From positions 1 through 64,000 of the IMG/VR virus record IMGVR_UViG_3300049919_000418: DNA of 64,000 nucleotides; one strand, written 5' to 3'. Source of the DNA: a virus. Of the stretch, positions 8,280 to 16,258 are shown one piece after another. The first letter of the stretch is position 1, and the number at the start of each line of letters is the position of its first letter. The position numbers and the translations under genes were made by a program. The notes beneath the pieces are model-generated. The model saw only the letters and a list, made by a program, of their open reading frames with translations, searched no databases and had not been told where the DNA came from.

Positions 8280-8290
8280 TATTGGTGTAA
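8280..8290 (+). promoter_or_regulatory. GTGTAA late-promoter-like motif (copy 3)
   Basis: TATTGGTGTAA in the 29-base gap between terminase and portal. The core ends 10 bases before ATG 8301. Confidence 0.5.
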
Positions 8291-8300
8291 CTAAGTATAT

Positions 8301-10130
8301 ATGGAAATAATTAAGGAGGAAAATTTAATTAAGAAGAGCTTTAATTCGCCTAAAATGGTTGCCGACGCTTCCTTGTTCGGGATGGCGTCCTCAAGAGCGA
8401 AAAACAAGGCCGCTGGAGCAGCGGCGTCTTCTGATATTAGCGGACTGCTTTGCAATATAAGCAGCGGTGTAAGCCCCTTCGCTTATCAAAATGGCGATGT
8501 TAATGTTCGTGACGCGATTCTTCTTTGCCAAAAAGCGTATTGGAATGTTTCTATTTTTAAGTTATCTATTGATATTATGTCGGAGTTCTCCAACTCTCCC
8601 ATTCACTTTGTTGGCAAAAATAAGGCTTCTGTTCGATTCTTCGAGGATTGGTATGAGAAAATTGGGGGGTGGAATCTTGGGGACCAGTTCTTCCGCGAAC
8701 TTTTCAGAAGCAGTAATGTTATCCTTTATAAGGTTGAAGGCGAACTAAAAGATCTTAAAAATAAGCCATTGGCGAAAGTTCCTATTCGCTACATTGTCTT
8801 GAACCCTGCCGATATTGCTTGCGAATCATCTGCCAATTTCCTTCACGGATCATACAAAAAGATTTTAAATGATTACGAAGTTCAAGTTTTAAAAAATTCA
8901 ACCGATCCAAAAAACTTGGCTCTCAAAAAGAGCTTACCAAAGCAAGTTCAAGATGATATTTCAAAAGGCGTATCAACTGCCATACCGCTTAAACCGGACG
9001 AAATCATCACCGCTTTTTTTAAAAAACAAGACTACGAGCCAATGGCAGTGCCGATGTATTTTTCAGTTCTTTTTGATATTAATTTAAAATTAGAATTCAA
9101 AAAGGCGGAACAATTAATTTCCCGCGCTTGTGAGTATATGATTCTCCTTATCACGGTTGGAGATAAGGACAACGGTGTTGATGATGAGCTTGTTGAATCT
9201 ATTGAAACTCTTTTCAAGACAGAAAGTGTCGGACGGGTGCTAGTTTCCGACTATACGACTAAGATGGATTTCATTATTCCGGATCTTGCCAAAATTCTTG
9301 GCCCAACAAAGTATGAAGCGGTTAACGCGGATATTTCCAACGGACTAATGAACATTTTCTTCGGGGAACAAAAATATGCTGACTCCATGCTTAAAATGAA
9401 GGTTTTCCTTGAGAGGCTTAAAGAGTCGCGCAAAGTTTATTTAAATTCATTTTTGATTCCTGAAATGCAGAGGATCTCGAAAACACTAGGCTTCCGTGAG
9501 TGCCCAACCCCTGTTTTCGAGGACGTTGATCTTAAAGACGAGGTTGAATACATGAAACTTTATAACCGTTTGGCGGAACTTGGCTTCCTAACGAACGAAG
9601 AAACCATTACGGCCTATAAAACCCATGTTCTGCCAGAACAATATGATAGCATTGTTTCTCAGGAGAACTTTAAAACCAATAAGAAGAAGGGCCTTTACGA
9701 ACCTGTTGGAAAAAAAGACGCGCTAGCTAAACCCGCTGGAAGACCAACGGGAACGCCCCAAAAGCAAAAGAAAAAGAAGGTTACCCCTGTTGGAAGCGGA
9801 AGCGACAATACAAAAACCTACTCGGTCACCAAGCTAAAAGATGTTATTTATAAGGCGGACGAATTAATTGACTCCGTTATGGATTCCTATAAAACAAAAT
9901 TCAATATTTCCCGCGCAAGCAAAAAACATAAAGATATCGCCCGCAATACCGCGTTTGCAATTATTCAAAATGAAAAAATGGAGGATTGGACGAGATCGAT
10001 TGAAGCGTATATTGAAAACCCAATGAAGCAAGGCCCGATTGGCGAACTTGTCGTTGAGGAGGCTAGCAGCCATAGCCTTGATTTTCGCTCTGCAAGCTTA
10101 TTGTTTCACACGCTCGATGAATTGGTGTAA
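8301..10130 (+). CDS. Portal protein
   Basis: 609 residues. It lies directly after the large terminase and before the prohead protease, the standard place of the portal. The protein is helical and beta mixed, without membrane segments. It has a typical portal-like centre, including VPIRYIVLNPADIACES, FFKKQDYEPMAVPMYFSVLFDINLKLEFKKAEQ and long helices (FLERLKESRKVYLNSFLIPEMQRI). Family knowledge: twelve copies form the head-tail channel, the DNA entry point and the terminase dock. A lysine-rich linker (about residues 475-500) separates a C-terminal helical domain of about 100 residues. Identification rests mainly on position, size and overall pattern. Confidence 0.8.
   Translation: MEIIKEENLIKKSFNSPKMVADASLFGMASSRAKNKAAGAAASSDISGLLCNISSGVSPFAYQNGDVNVRDAILLCQKAYWNVSIFKLSIDIMSEFSNSPIHFVGKNKASVRFFEDWYEKIGGWNLGDQFFRELFRSSNVILYKVEGELKDLKNKPLAKVPIRYIVLNPADIACESSANFLHGSYKKILNDYEVQVLKNSTDPKNLALKKSLPKQVQDDISKGVSTAIPLKPDEIITAFFKKQDYEPMAVPMYFSVLFDINLKLEFKKAEQLISRACEYMILLITVGDKDNGVDDELVESIETLFKTESVGRVLVSDYTTKMDFIIPDLAKILGPTKYEAVNADISNGLMNIFFGEQKYADSMLKMKVFLERLKESRKVYLNSFLIPEMQRISKTLGFRECPTPVFEDVDLKDEVEYMKLYNRLAELGFLTNEETITAYKTHVLPEQYDSIVSQENFKTNKKKGLYEPVGKKDALAKPAGRPTGTPQKQKKKKVTPVGSGSDNTKTYSVTKLKDVIYKADELIDSVMDSYKTKFNISRASKKHKDIARNTAFAIIQNEKMEDWTRSIEAYIENPMKQGPIGELVVEEASSHSLDFRSASLLFHTLDELV
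10120..10130 (+). promoter_or_regulatory. GTGTAA late-promoter-like motif (copy 4), overlapping portal stop
   Basis: AATTGGTGTAA includes the last codons and stop of the portal gene (GTG TAA). The core ends 11 bases before ATG 10142, almost the same spacing as copies 1, 3 and 5. Confidence 0.42.
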
Positions 10131-10141
10131 TAATTAATTAT

Positions 10142-11653
10142 ATGAAGTTTAAATATAAAACTAAATTTGAATCAACCGCCAAATATAATTTTGGAAAATG
10201 GAAGGAAGCCAAGGCAAGCACAGAAGTTTTTGCGCCATTGGACGATTTGAGGTCTTTGCTTCCTGACGACGAAAAAATTAGCGACAACCCAGACCTTCTT
10301 TACACCAGCTTCAACGCTGCCGTTGCGAATTTAATTAACGCTAACGACCATGGCATGACAACTGAAACCGCTCTTGCTGTTTCCAAATATTTTGTTGATC
10401 GCCACATGAATATCGAGCACTGCCGTTATGATGTTATTGGGCACATTATTAGTCAAGGGTTCAGCTCTTTTGGCGACAATAAAATGCTCAAGGAGTCCGA
10501 ATTGATTGGCTCGCAAGAACCCTTTAATATTTGCCTAGGCTCGGTTGTGTATAAAATTGTTCGCGAGTATATGGCCGAAGTTATCGAAGAGTCTGGCGAT
10601 AAGGATAGCCCGTATTACGGATGCGTTAGCACCTCATGGGAAATCGGATTTAACGAATTTGATATTGCTTTAGGTAGTAAACGATTGGCTGACGCGGAAA
10701 TTATTTCGGACCCCAAACGAGTCGCTGAACTCACTCAATATTTAAAAATGGAGGGGGGGACAGGATTTATGCCAAATGGAACGCCTGTTTATTGCATTAT
10801 TAAGGGAGACGCCCGCCCGCTTGGCTGCGCGTTTACCGGCAATCCGGCTGCGCCAGTAAAGGGCGTATTTGTTCCGACTTCAACCGAGAACGAGGAAGAC
10901 CCTAAAAATCCCGATAGAGAACATTGCTGTTCAACAGACCCCAAAGTTCCCGAAATTTTACCCGAAAAGGAAGAAAAGGCCTCTTTGGAGGGTGAAAATG
11001 ATAATAATTTATTAAATAACATTGAAATTAATTCACAAACTACTAAAAATACTGTAAATAAGAATATGAAATTGACATCCACAGAAGATATCACTCCTGA
11101 GTTCATGAAGCAAGCGGACGCGTCCGTTGTTAGAGACTTCATTTCGGTTGAGCTTGAAAAAACAAGCAAGACCTTCTCCGAGCAAGTCGCAGCAGCAGAA
11201 AAAGACAAGGCGGCTGTTGAAGCAACCCTTGAAGCAACTAATAAAACTCTTTCCGAAGTTCAAACCAAGCTTGATGAACTCAACAAGCAGGTTGAAGCAA
11301 AAGTTAAGCAAGAAGCATTCAACTCCCGCATGGACGAAGTTTCTTCTACGTATGAATTGAATGACGCACAACGCGCAGCAGTTGCTTCCCAAATCAAAGA
11401 ACTTGACTCCGATGGTTATACCGCTTGGAAGTCCAACGCAGAACTCTTCATGGCGAAAAAAGTTGTTGCTTCCGCAAAGGAAGAAACAGTTGTTGTTGAA
11501 GACGAAAAAGAAAAAGAAGCTGCCGCAGCACTTAAAAATGCAACTGCTTCTGAAACCCCAGCACTTACAAACAGCACTTCCCCGGAATCGGGCAGCGAAA
11601 TCTCCAAGCTTATTGGAAGCCTCGCAGGTGCGATCTCAATCAACAAACAATAA
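10142..11653 (+). CDS. Prohead protease fused to scaffolding region, with probable internal start
   Basis: 503 residues. The N-terminal ~240 residues look like a capsid maturation protease: FVDRHMNIEHCRYDVIGHI supplies a candidate catalytic His, and YYGCVSTSWEIGF a candidate Ser region. A Pro/Glu-rich linker follows (about 255-305). The rest is a long coiled coil (AAAEKDKAAVEATLEATNKTL and on) with an alanine/serine-rich tail, typical of a scaffold that is digested during maturation. An in-frame ATG at 11066 (residue 309), after an A-rich stretch like that before other genes here, would give a separate 195-residue scaffold. The decoration and capsid genes follow. Protease residues are assigned by eye. 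Confidence 0.75.
   Translation: MKFKYKTKFESTAKYNFGKWKEAKASTEVFAPLDDLRSLLPDDEKISDNPDLLYTSFNAAVANLINANDHGMTTETALAVSKYFVDRHMNIEHCRYDVIGHIISQGFSSFGDNKMLKESELIGSQEPFNICLGSVVYKIVREYMAEVIEESGDKDSPYYGCVSTSWEIGFNEFDIALGSKRLADAEIISDPKRVAELTQYLKMEGGTGFMPNGTPVYCIIKGDARPLGCAFTGNPAAPVKGVFVPTSTENEEDPKNPDREHCCSTDPKVPEILPEKEEKASLEGENDNNLLNNIEINSQTTKNTVNKNMKLTSTEDITPEFMKQADASVVRDFISVELEKTSKTFSEQVAAAEKDKAAVEATLEATNKTLSEVQTKLDELNKQVEAKVKQEAFNSRMDEVSSTYELNDAQRAAVASQIKELDSDGYTAWKSNAELFMAKKVVASAKEETVVVEDEKEKEAAAALKNATASETPALTNSTSPESGSEISKLIGSLAGAISINKQ
11066..11653 (+). CDS. Probable scaffolding protein from in-frame internal start
   Basis: ATG 11066 is in frame with the protease gene and begins MKLTSTEDITPEF. The upstream bases (CTGTAAATAAGAAT) resemble the A/T-rich, Shine-Dalgarno-free leaders before 11675 and 12298. 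The product, 195 residues, is almost all coiled coil plus a Gly/Ala/Ser tail. Nested scaffold genes inside protease genes are established in lambda-like phages (lambda C and Nu3). Here the internal start is an inference. Confidence 0.4.
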   Translation: MKLTSTEDITPEFMKQADASVVRDFISVELEKTSKTFSEQVAAAEKDKAAVEATLEATNKTLSEVQTKLDELNKQVEAKVKQEAFNSRMDEVSSTYELNDAQRAAVASQIKELDSDGYTAWKSNAELFMAKKVVASAKEETVVVEDEKEKEAAAALKNATASETPALTNSTSPESGSEISKLIGSLAGAISINKQ

Positions 11654-11674
11654 TCTTTTAATAAATAAAAAACT

Positions 11675-12259
11675 ATGGATATTACATCAAAGCCAAATTT
11701 GAAGCCTTACCGCAACTACAACGAGCACGACGTTATCGATCTTTTCGCTCACGTTGACGGTGTTGCTAACAAAGGTTCTCTTGTCGGAATCACCACTGCA
11801 AATGGAAATACTAACGTTTGGAATGGTGCTGGCACCCCTCCGACCCCTCATGTTGCAGTTTATGGGCAAATCGCAGGTGTTCCAACCCGTGCATATGCAG
11901 CTCGCCACCACGTTACTTGGAAGGTAAAGAACACCTCCAGCGGTGAAGTTCCACTTGGAATTCTTCTTTTCGACGTTCGTGAAAACAACCCTTTCGGTGA
12001 AAAGCTTATTTTCCGCCCTCGTCACGAACGATACGAAAACGACATTATCGTTTCCGGTGAAGCGGCACTTGTTGTTACCCGTGGTATTTTCTCTGTCAAT
12101 GGTTTTGTCGGAACTCCCGGCCCAAACTCTGGTGCGGTTCCCTCCACGACTTCCGGTCAAGTGTTGGTTACAAATAACGTAACTGGTGTCGCAAACGTTG
12201 GTAAGTTCCTTACCTCCGCAGACCCAGACGGTTATGCACTTTTCAAACTTGAACTGTAA
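11675..12259 (+). CDS. Probable head decoration or stabilisation protein
   Basis: 194 residues between the scaffold and the capsid gene, where decoration proteins usually lie. The sequence is beta-rich and glycine/asparagine-rich, with no cysteines or membrane segments; motifs such as TWKVKNTSSGEVPLGILLFD and ENDIIVSGEAALVVTRG suggest a beta sandwich. Its codon use is heavily biased to frequent codons like the neighbouring capsid gene, consistent with high expression. The leader (TTTAATAAATAAAAAACT) has no Shine-Dalgarno sequence. The assignment is by position and composition. Confidence 0.6.
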   Translation: MDITSKPNLKPYRNYNEHDVIDLFAHVDGVANKGSLVGITTANGNTNVWNGAGTPPTPHVAVYGQIAGVPTRAYAARHHVTWKVKNTSSGEVPLGILLFDVRENNPFGEKLIFRPRHERYENDIIVSGEAALVVTRGIFSVNGFVGTPGPNSGAVPSTTSGQVLVTNNVTGVANVGKFLTSADPDGYALFKLEL

Positions 12260-12297
12260 TCAATAACCCCCAAACTTCTAAAGAATAACAAATTATT

Positions 12298-13416
12298 ATG
12301 ATTAAATTAAATATCAGTAAAGACTCAGAGAAAGTCAAGGATTTGACTAAGCTCATGGTTCTTGCCTCAAAGGATGGGGAATCCGGTCGCCAAGCACGCG
12401 AAGCTATTGCAGCTTTCGCAGGTCCGGTGATTACTCAAGTTCTCCAACAATTCGCAACCCACCGCGCTTTCTATACTCAGTATAGCTACAACTTCGGTGA
12501 AGTTCCAACCATTCCACTTGACAACTTCACAGGAAACTCTGAAGGACTCATTAGCATCTGGAGTTGCTCAACTCCGGGCGGTCTTGCCACTAACCACATC
12601 TCCGGTGGTGATGAGTTTAGAATGACCACATTCCCATACGACACGGCACTTAGTATGCTTAAGCGTAACGCGGAACAAGGTCGTTTCGAACTTCTTGTCT
12701 CTGGTCTTGAGCGTATGGCGCAAGAGCTCATGATTAAGGAAGCGTATCAAGCTTGGAGCACAATGCTTCTTTCCCTTGGTGCTGCAAGAACTAACGGCTC
12801 CCCGCACCTTATCTCCGCAACCACACCTAACGTTTTCCAACTTGACGACGTGAACCGCTTGAAAACGAAAGTTTCTCGCCTTCGCAACTCTTGGTTGGGC
12901 GGAACTCCGACCCAAAAGGTTGGACAAGGATTCACTCACTTAGTTATTTCCCCGGAAATCGCAGAGCAAATCCGTGGTATGGCTTACAATCCACAAAACG
13001 TTCGTGCTGGTTCATTCACCACAAGTGGTGCAACAGCGATTCCTCTTCCGGATCAAATCCGCATGAGCATCTTCAACGAATCCGGTCTGCTTAGCATTCC
13101 GGGTGTTGCCAACTTCGTTCAATTGAATGAGTTTGGTGTTGGACAAGCTTACAACGCGCTGTTTGACAATGGTTATACAGCAGGTGGCGGCGAACCAGCC
13201 TTCGCAAGCGCAACTGACGAGCTTATCCTTGCGGTTGACCTTAGCCTTGACGCAGGTGTTCAAATGACCGCAAGTGATTCGGAACGCAGCTCGCAACTTA
13301 AGGTTGAAGAGGACGATCAGTTCACGAAAAGAAGCGGTCGATTCGGCTACTTCGCAAGTCTTGAGACGGGGTACTCGTGGCTTGATTCAAAAACTTTGTC
13401 AGGAATTATCGTATAA
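12298..13416 (+). CDS. Major capsid protein
   Basis: 372 residues, following the protease/scaffold and decoration genes and followed by a strong terminator. A helical N-terminal arm (about 1-55) precedes the body. The body has long helix ERMAQELMIKEAYQAWSTMLLSL, the loop FTHLVISPEIAEQIRGMAYN and a beta-rich C-terminus, an arrangement compatible with the HK97 fold. Family knowledge: the scaffold-coupled protein forms the icosahedral shell and is trimmed by the prohead protease. Codons are strongly biased (repeated CTT, GTT, GCA, AAC), like other high-expression genes here. I could not compare it with known capsids, so the fold is inferred. Confidence 0.82.
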   Translation: MIKLNISKDSEKVKDLTKLMVLASKDGESGRQAREAIAAFAGPVITQVLQQFATHRAFYTQYSYNFGEVPTIPLDNFTGNSEGLISIWSCSTPGGLATNHISGGDEFRMTTFPYDTALSMLKRNAEQGRFELLVSGLERMAQELMIKEAYQAWSTMLLSLGAARTNGSPHLISATTPNVFQLDDVNRLKTKVSRLRNSWLGGTPTQKVGQGFTHLVISPEIAEQIRGMAYNPQNVRAGSFTTSGATAIPLPDQIRMSIFNESGLLSIPGVANFVQLNEFGVGQAYNALFDNGYTAGGGEPAFASATDELILAVDLSLDAGVQMTASDSERSSQLKVEEDDQFTKRSGRFGYFASLETGYSWLDSKTLSGIIV

Positions 13417-13438
13417 CTCGATAGTAACTAACGAGTTA
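13414..13438 (+). other. Hairpin at end of capsid gene
   Basis: TAACTCG (13414-13420) can pair with CGAGTTA (13432-13438), overlapping the capsid stop codon. It lies just ahead of the stronger terminator at 13447 and may protect the mRNA end or assist termination. Confidence 0.4.
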
Positions 13439-13446
13439 CAACAATT

Positions 13447-13475
13447 GAAAGGGTTAGAAATAACCCTTTCTTTTT
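13447..13475 (+). terminator. Rho-independent terminator after major capsid gene
   Basis: GAAAGGGTTA (13447-13456) pairs perfectly with TAACCCTTTC (13461-13470) around a GAAA tetraloop, followed by five T residues. It should limit read-through from the capsid unit into the homing endonuclease. Confidence 0.9.
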
Positions 13476-13509
13476 AACTATTAAGGAAACAAGATACGGT
13501 CTATTTGAT

Positions 13510-14397
13510 ATGAAATATAATTGGTCAACAGAGGAAGAAAATATAATTAAAAACAAATATAAAACTTTGCGGCGCGGAGTTAAAGAGTTGTTGCCGTTGC
13601 TACCGGGAAGAAGCGAACGGGCGATTATCTTGAAAGCTAAAAAAATGGGAATTCGGAGAGATACGTGTGGAATGCGATTTTTATACGATTTTGACTTTTG
13701 GAAAATTTACAATCCAGTTAATTGTTATTGGGCAGGAATGGTTGCGGCAGATGGCTGCATTTATCAAAATAAAAATTTAGATAGCTATACGTTTTCTTTT
13801 GGGCTACAGGAAAAATACCAAATTGAGAAATTTGTAGAAGATACAAAAAGCGAGTATGCCATTCATAATAAACCCGTTCGTGAGAATGAAGCGCCAATGT
13901 ATTATGCTCGATATACAGCTTCAAAGGAGTGGCAGAGCGATTTAAAAAATAACTTCAATATCGCGCCGCGAAAAAGTTGGAATATGCCCGCCCCAACACA
14001 AATTCCAAAAGATTTGTTTAAATACTTTTTAATTGGTTTCATAGATGGCGACGGACACATTGCAATTAATAAACGAAAAGGCTCGGGTTCCTCTTGTTTT
14101 GTTTTTAAAATAGCTTTGGCTACAAGAGAAGTATTGGATTACATTAAAGAATGGGCTGACGTAGAATACCCTTCACCAACGAAAAGAAGCGTTAGGAATT
14201 ATTGCTGTGAAGACAAAATTTATTATCACTTTACAATAGGTGGGCTTGCCGCATGCAAAATGTATCTTAGTCTTCGGCAACTTATCCCTGAGAAGCATCT
14301 TTCCCGTAAATGGGATGTGCCAGAATACGTCGATTACTGCGAAAAACGTGTCAAGGCTTCACAAGACAAGCAAAAAAGTGTAACGCATATTATATGA
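13510..14397 (+). CDS. LAGLIDADG homing endonuclease, free-standing
   Basis: 295 residues. An N-terminal SANT/Myb-like helical region (about 5-48, with WSTEEENIIKNKY and GRSERAIILKAKKMGI) is followed by two LAGLIDADG motifs: YWAGMVAADGCI (about 73-84) and FLIGFIDGDGHI (about 173-184). Both end in an acidic residue, so unlike the terminase intein this enzyme looks intact. Family knowledge: such enzymes cut a target in a phage lacking the gene and are copied in by repair. It sits between capsid and connector genes, after a terminator, with lower-GC codon use than its neighbours, and its stop overlaps the next ATG. It is not inside an intron or intein that I can detect. Confidence 0.9.
   Translation: MKYNWSTEEENIIKNKYKTLRRGVKELLPLLPGRSERAIILKAKKMGIRRDTCGMRFLYDFDFWKIYNPVNCYWAGMVAADGCIYQNKNLDSYTFSFGLQEKYQIEKFVEDTKSEYAIHNKPVRENEAPMYYARYTASKEWQSDLKNNFNIAPRKSWNMPAPTQIPKDLFKYFLIGFIDGDGHIAINKRKGSGSSCFVFKIALATREVLDYIKEWADVEYPSPTKRSVRNYCCEDKIYYHFTIGGLAACKMYLSLRQLIPEKHLSRKWDVPEYVDYCEKRVKASQDKQKSVTHII
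14373..14383 (+). promoter_or_regulatory. GTGTAA late-promoter-like motif (copy 5), inside 3' end of homing endonuclease
   Basis: AAAAAGTGTAA lies in the last codons of the endonuclease, with the core ending 10 bases before ATG 14394 of the connector gene. The 11-mer is identical to copy 8 upstream of the tape measure gene. Confidence 0.5.
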
Positions 14398-14711
14398 AAC
14401 AAAATGTATTTAAATACGTAACAGACGGAACAAGCGCAAAAGATGCTTCATCCGTTGATCAAATGTTTGGCATCCGAAAGGTTTTAAACCTTCCCTATCA
14501 AACCTCGGCTCAGTTAGAATCCGCCCTAAAAGGAATGAATCTTGCTGACATTCAGAAATTAGCCGTAACCTTTGGAATCAAACCGGCCTCCCATCGCCCT
14601 CAACTTGTTCGAGCCTGTATCGACCAATTTAATAGGCTTACAAAAACATACGGCGCGGCCAAGGAACAGACTTCCGAGGTTTTGCCAACATTTGACCCTT
14701 CAAAGTTTTAA
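14394..14711 (+). CDS. Small head-region protein, possible head-tail connector component
   Basis: 105 residues from ATG 14394. An upstream in-frame start at 14310 would lie deep in the homing endonuclease and is rejected; 14394 overlaps the endonuclease stop (ATGA) and sits 10 bases after a promoter-like motif. The protein has a helical SAP-like middle (LADIQKLAVTFGIKPASHRPQLVRACIDQF, described here by its ends), which in SAP domains binds DNA. Position after the capsid gene suggests a head-completion or connector role. Neither is proven. Confidence 0.6.
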   Translation: MKQNVFKYVTDGTSAKDASSVDQMFGIRKVLNLPYQTSAQLESALKGMNLADIQKLAVTFGIKPASHRPQLVRACIDQFNRLTKTYGAAKEQTSEVLPTFDPSKF

Positions 14712-14725
14712 TTCATTAAATTAAA

Positions 14726-15253
14726 ATGGATTATATAACTCCAGAGCAACAATCAGATTGGGCGGCGGAACTATTGGAATCCGTTGGCGATTCTTCGTCT
14801 TCAATTAGCTCGGTTGTGCAATGGCTTCGCACCAACTTAGGGGAGTTGAATGCAAGATTGTCCACATCTTTTACTCTATCCGAGGATAATAATATTGAGC
14901 CAGCCCTAAACGACATTCAGGCGGGCATTTATAATGAATTGTTTATTTGTTTTTGGCTGAAGAAAAAGGCCCGAACAACCCTTGGCGCGATGGAATACGA
15001 TTGGGTAGAAATGCAGGGTGAGGATCAGGGCAGCATTAAGCGCGTCAGCCATACTGCTAAAGCTGCCGCGTATCAAAGCATGGCAAAGGACTGCGATTCC
15101 TCCATCAAAGAGCTTGTAAAGGTTTACAGGGGCGGAAATTTCGCCCGCCCTCGACAATTAACGTTCAACAATCGCCGCTCAACCCCAATGAATATCCATT
15201 GTGCTTGCTTCTCGTGGTCTGATTTAAATCCGGTAGGAAGATACCTTCACTAA
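14726..15253 (+). CDS. Probable head-tail connector/adaptor protein
   Basis: 175 residues. The N-terminal half is helical (DYITPEQQSDWAAELLESVGD, then VVQWLRTNLGELNARL). The middle resembles helical adaptor proteins that dock on the portal, with FICFWLKKKARTTLGAMEYDWVEM and a long helix AAAYQSMAKDCDSSIKELVKVYRGG. It lies in the usual connector position between capsid and tail genes. The next gene starts on a one-base overlap with its stop, so the four connector/completion genes are likely co-translated. Assignment is by position and secondary-structure pattern. Confidence 0.5.
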   Translation: MDYITPEQQSDWAAELLESVGDSSSSISSVVQWLRTNLGELNARLSTSFTLSEDNNIEPALNDIQAGIYNELFICFWLKKKARTTLGAMEYDWVEMQGEDQGSIKRVSHTAKAAAYQSMAKDCDSSIKELVKVYRGGNFARPRQLTFNNRRSTPMNIHCACFSWSDLNPVGRYLH

Positions 15254-15696
15254 TGGGAAGCCTTCAAGAAGAGTGCAACGCCGCAATGACTTTGGTGTTC
15301 GATCAGTTCGCACGCGAAGACCTTGTTACTTTTTACAAAAGCGCGGCTGAAGAAATTGTTTTTTCTGACCCTAATTGGAATGCGGATTTTGGAGACGCCT
15401 ACTCTCTGAATATAGTAAAAACGGCACAAAAAAGAGACATCAAATGCCGAATTTTCTACTTCAAAGACAGCGAGGTTTTGAAGTCCCTTGACGGTGACGA
15501 AAACATTAGCCTTAAGTTGGCGTATCCCATTGCAAAGGTTCGCATTCAAATCAAAAAAGATGACTTCGGGTGGCTAAAGGACGCGAAGGCATTTTACGTT
15601 CTTGGGGATAAGTTCGTCAAGGAATCTGACTGGCGAGGAATTGGCATGCTTGCCCAAATTGATCGATATGAAATTATATTAAGAAAGAATCAATAA
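15253..15696 (+). CDS. Probable tail or head completion protein
   Basis: 147 residues beginning on the last base of the previous stop (TAATG). It is mixed alpha/beta with the core VTFYKSAAEEIVFSDPNWNAD and FVKESDWRGIGMLAQIDRYEIILRK. The shape (a helix-poor protein with YEIILR at the end) is like small stopper or completion proteins of siphoviruses. I recognise no family. Its place between connector and tail genes is the only functional clue. Confidence 0.5.
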   Translation: MGSLQEECNAAMTLVFDQFAREDLVTFYKSAAEEIVFSDPNWNADFGDAYSLNIVKTAQKRDIKCRIFYFKDSEVLKSLDGDENISLKLAYPIAKVRIQIKKDDFGWLKDAKAFYVLGDKFVKESDWRGIGMLAQIDRYEIILRKNQ

Positions 15697-15718
15697 TATA
15701 AATATAAATGAAGAAATC

Positions 15719-16258
15719 ATGATGCGAATTCTAACTCGCCGAGTTGCGCCGATTCTTCGTGAAATTCTTGAAGAGCGATTTGAAAGTGCCAAAGCCGAAC
15801 TTTTGGATGCCGTTAGAAGTCATCCGATTAGCGTAGATATAATGTCTCACGCGCCGTCTTCCAGACTAAATTCCTCCCGTGGAACGCTATTCGGATTTCT
15901 TGGGTTTAATAGCGGCGATGATCCCGTGGGGGTTCTTGTAGATTTTTTGGATACGAACATAACCTTTAGGCCGAATAGTTCAACAAGCGGAAAGCTTTTT
16001 TCCTCGTCTGTTTTTTACCCAGATAAAAAAAGTTTCAATACCAAAGAATTCGAACTTGAATGGACCGACCAAGGGTGGCCGATTATGATTGAAGAAGGTA
16101 TTTCCGGTCTTCCCTATTATTTGAATAAGGAAAATTCAAAGGGCCGATCAAGCGAGGGTATTCAAGTTAATGGCAATGAAATTCGATCAACAGATTGGGC
16201 CGGATATTTATACCTTACCCCTTTAATCGCCGATTTTAGAAAAAATCTTTTATTATGA
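15719..16258 (+). CDS. Probable tail completion protein (HK97 gp10-like position)
   Basis: 179 residues from ATG 15719, or from the adjacent ATG 15722. An upstream ATG at 15709 hits a stop after three codons. The N-terminus is a basic helix (RILTRRVAPILREILEERFESAKAEL), followed by a beta-rich part with WTDQGWPIMIEEGISGLPYYL. A helix-then-beta layout in this position is typical of neck/tail-completion proteins that close the head-tail joint. Its last four bases overlap the next start (ATGA). The call rests on context. Confidence 0.48.
   Translation: MMRILTRRVAPILREILEERFESAKAELLDAVRSHPISVDIMSHAPSSRLNSSRGTLFGFLGFNSGDDPVGVLVDFLDTNITFRPNSSTSGKLFSSSVFYPDKKSFNTKEFELEWTDQGWPIMIEEGISGLPYYLNKENSKGRSSEGIQVNGNEIRSTDWAGYLYLTPLIADFRKNLLL

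Noticed and set aside
8465-8475. Additional GTGTAA site inside the portal gene
   Set aside because: It is deep inside coding sequence (GCGGTGTAAGC), lacks the AT-rich five bases before the core, and no gene starts downstream.
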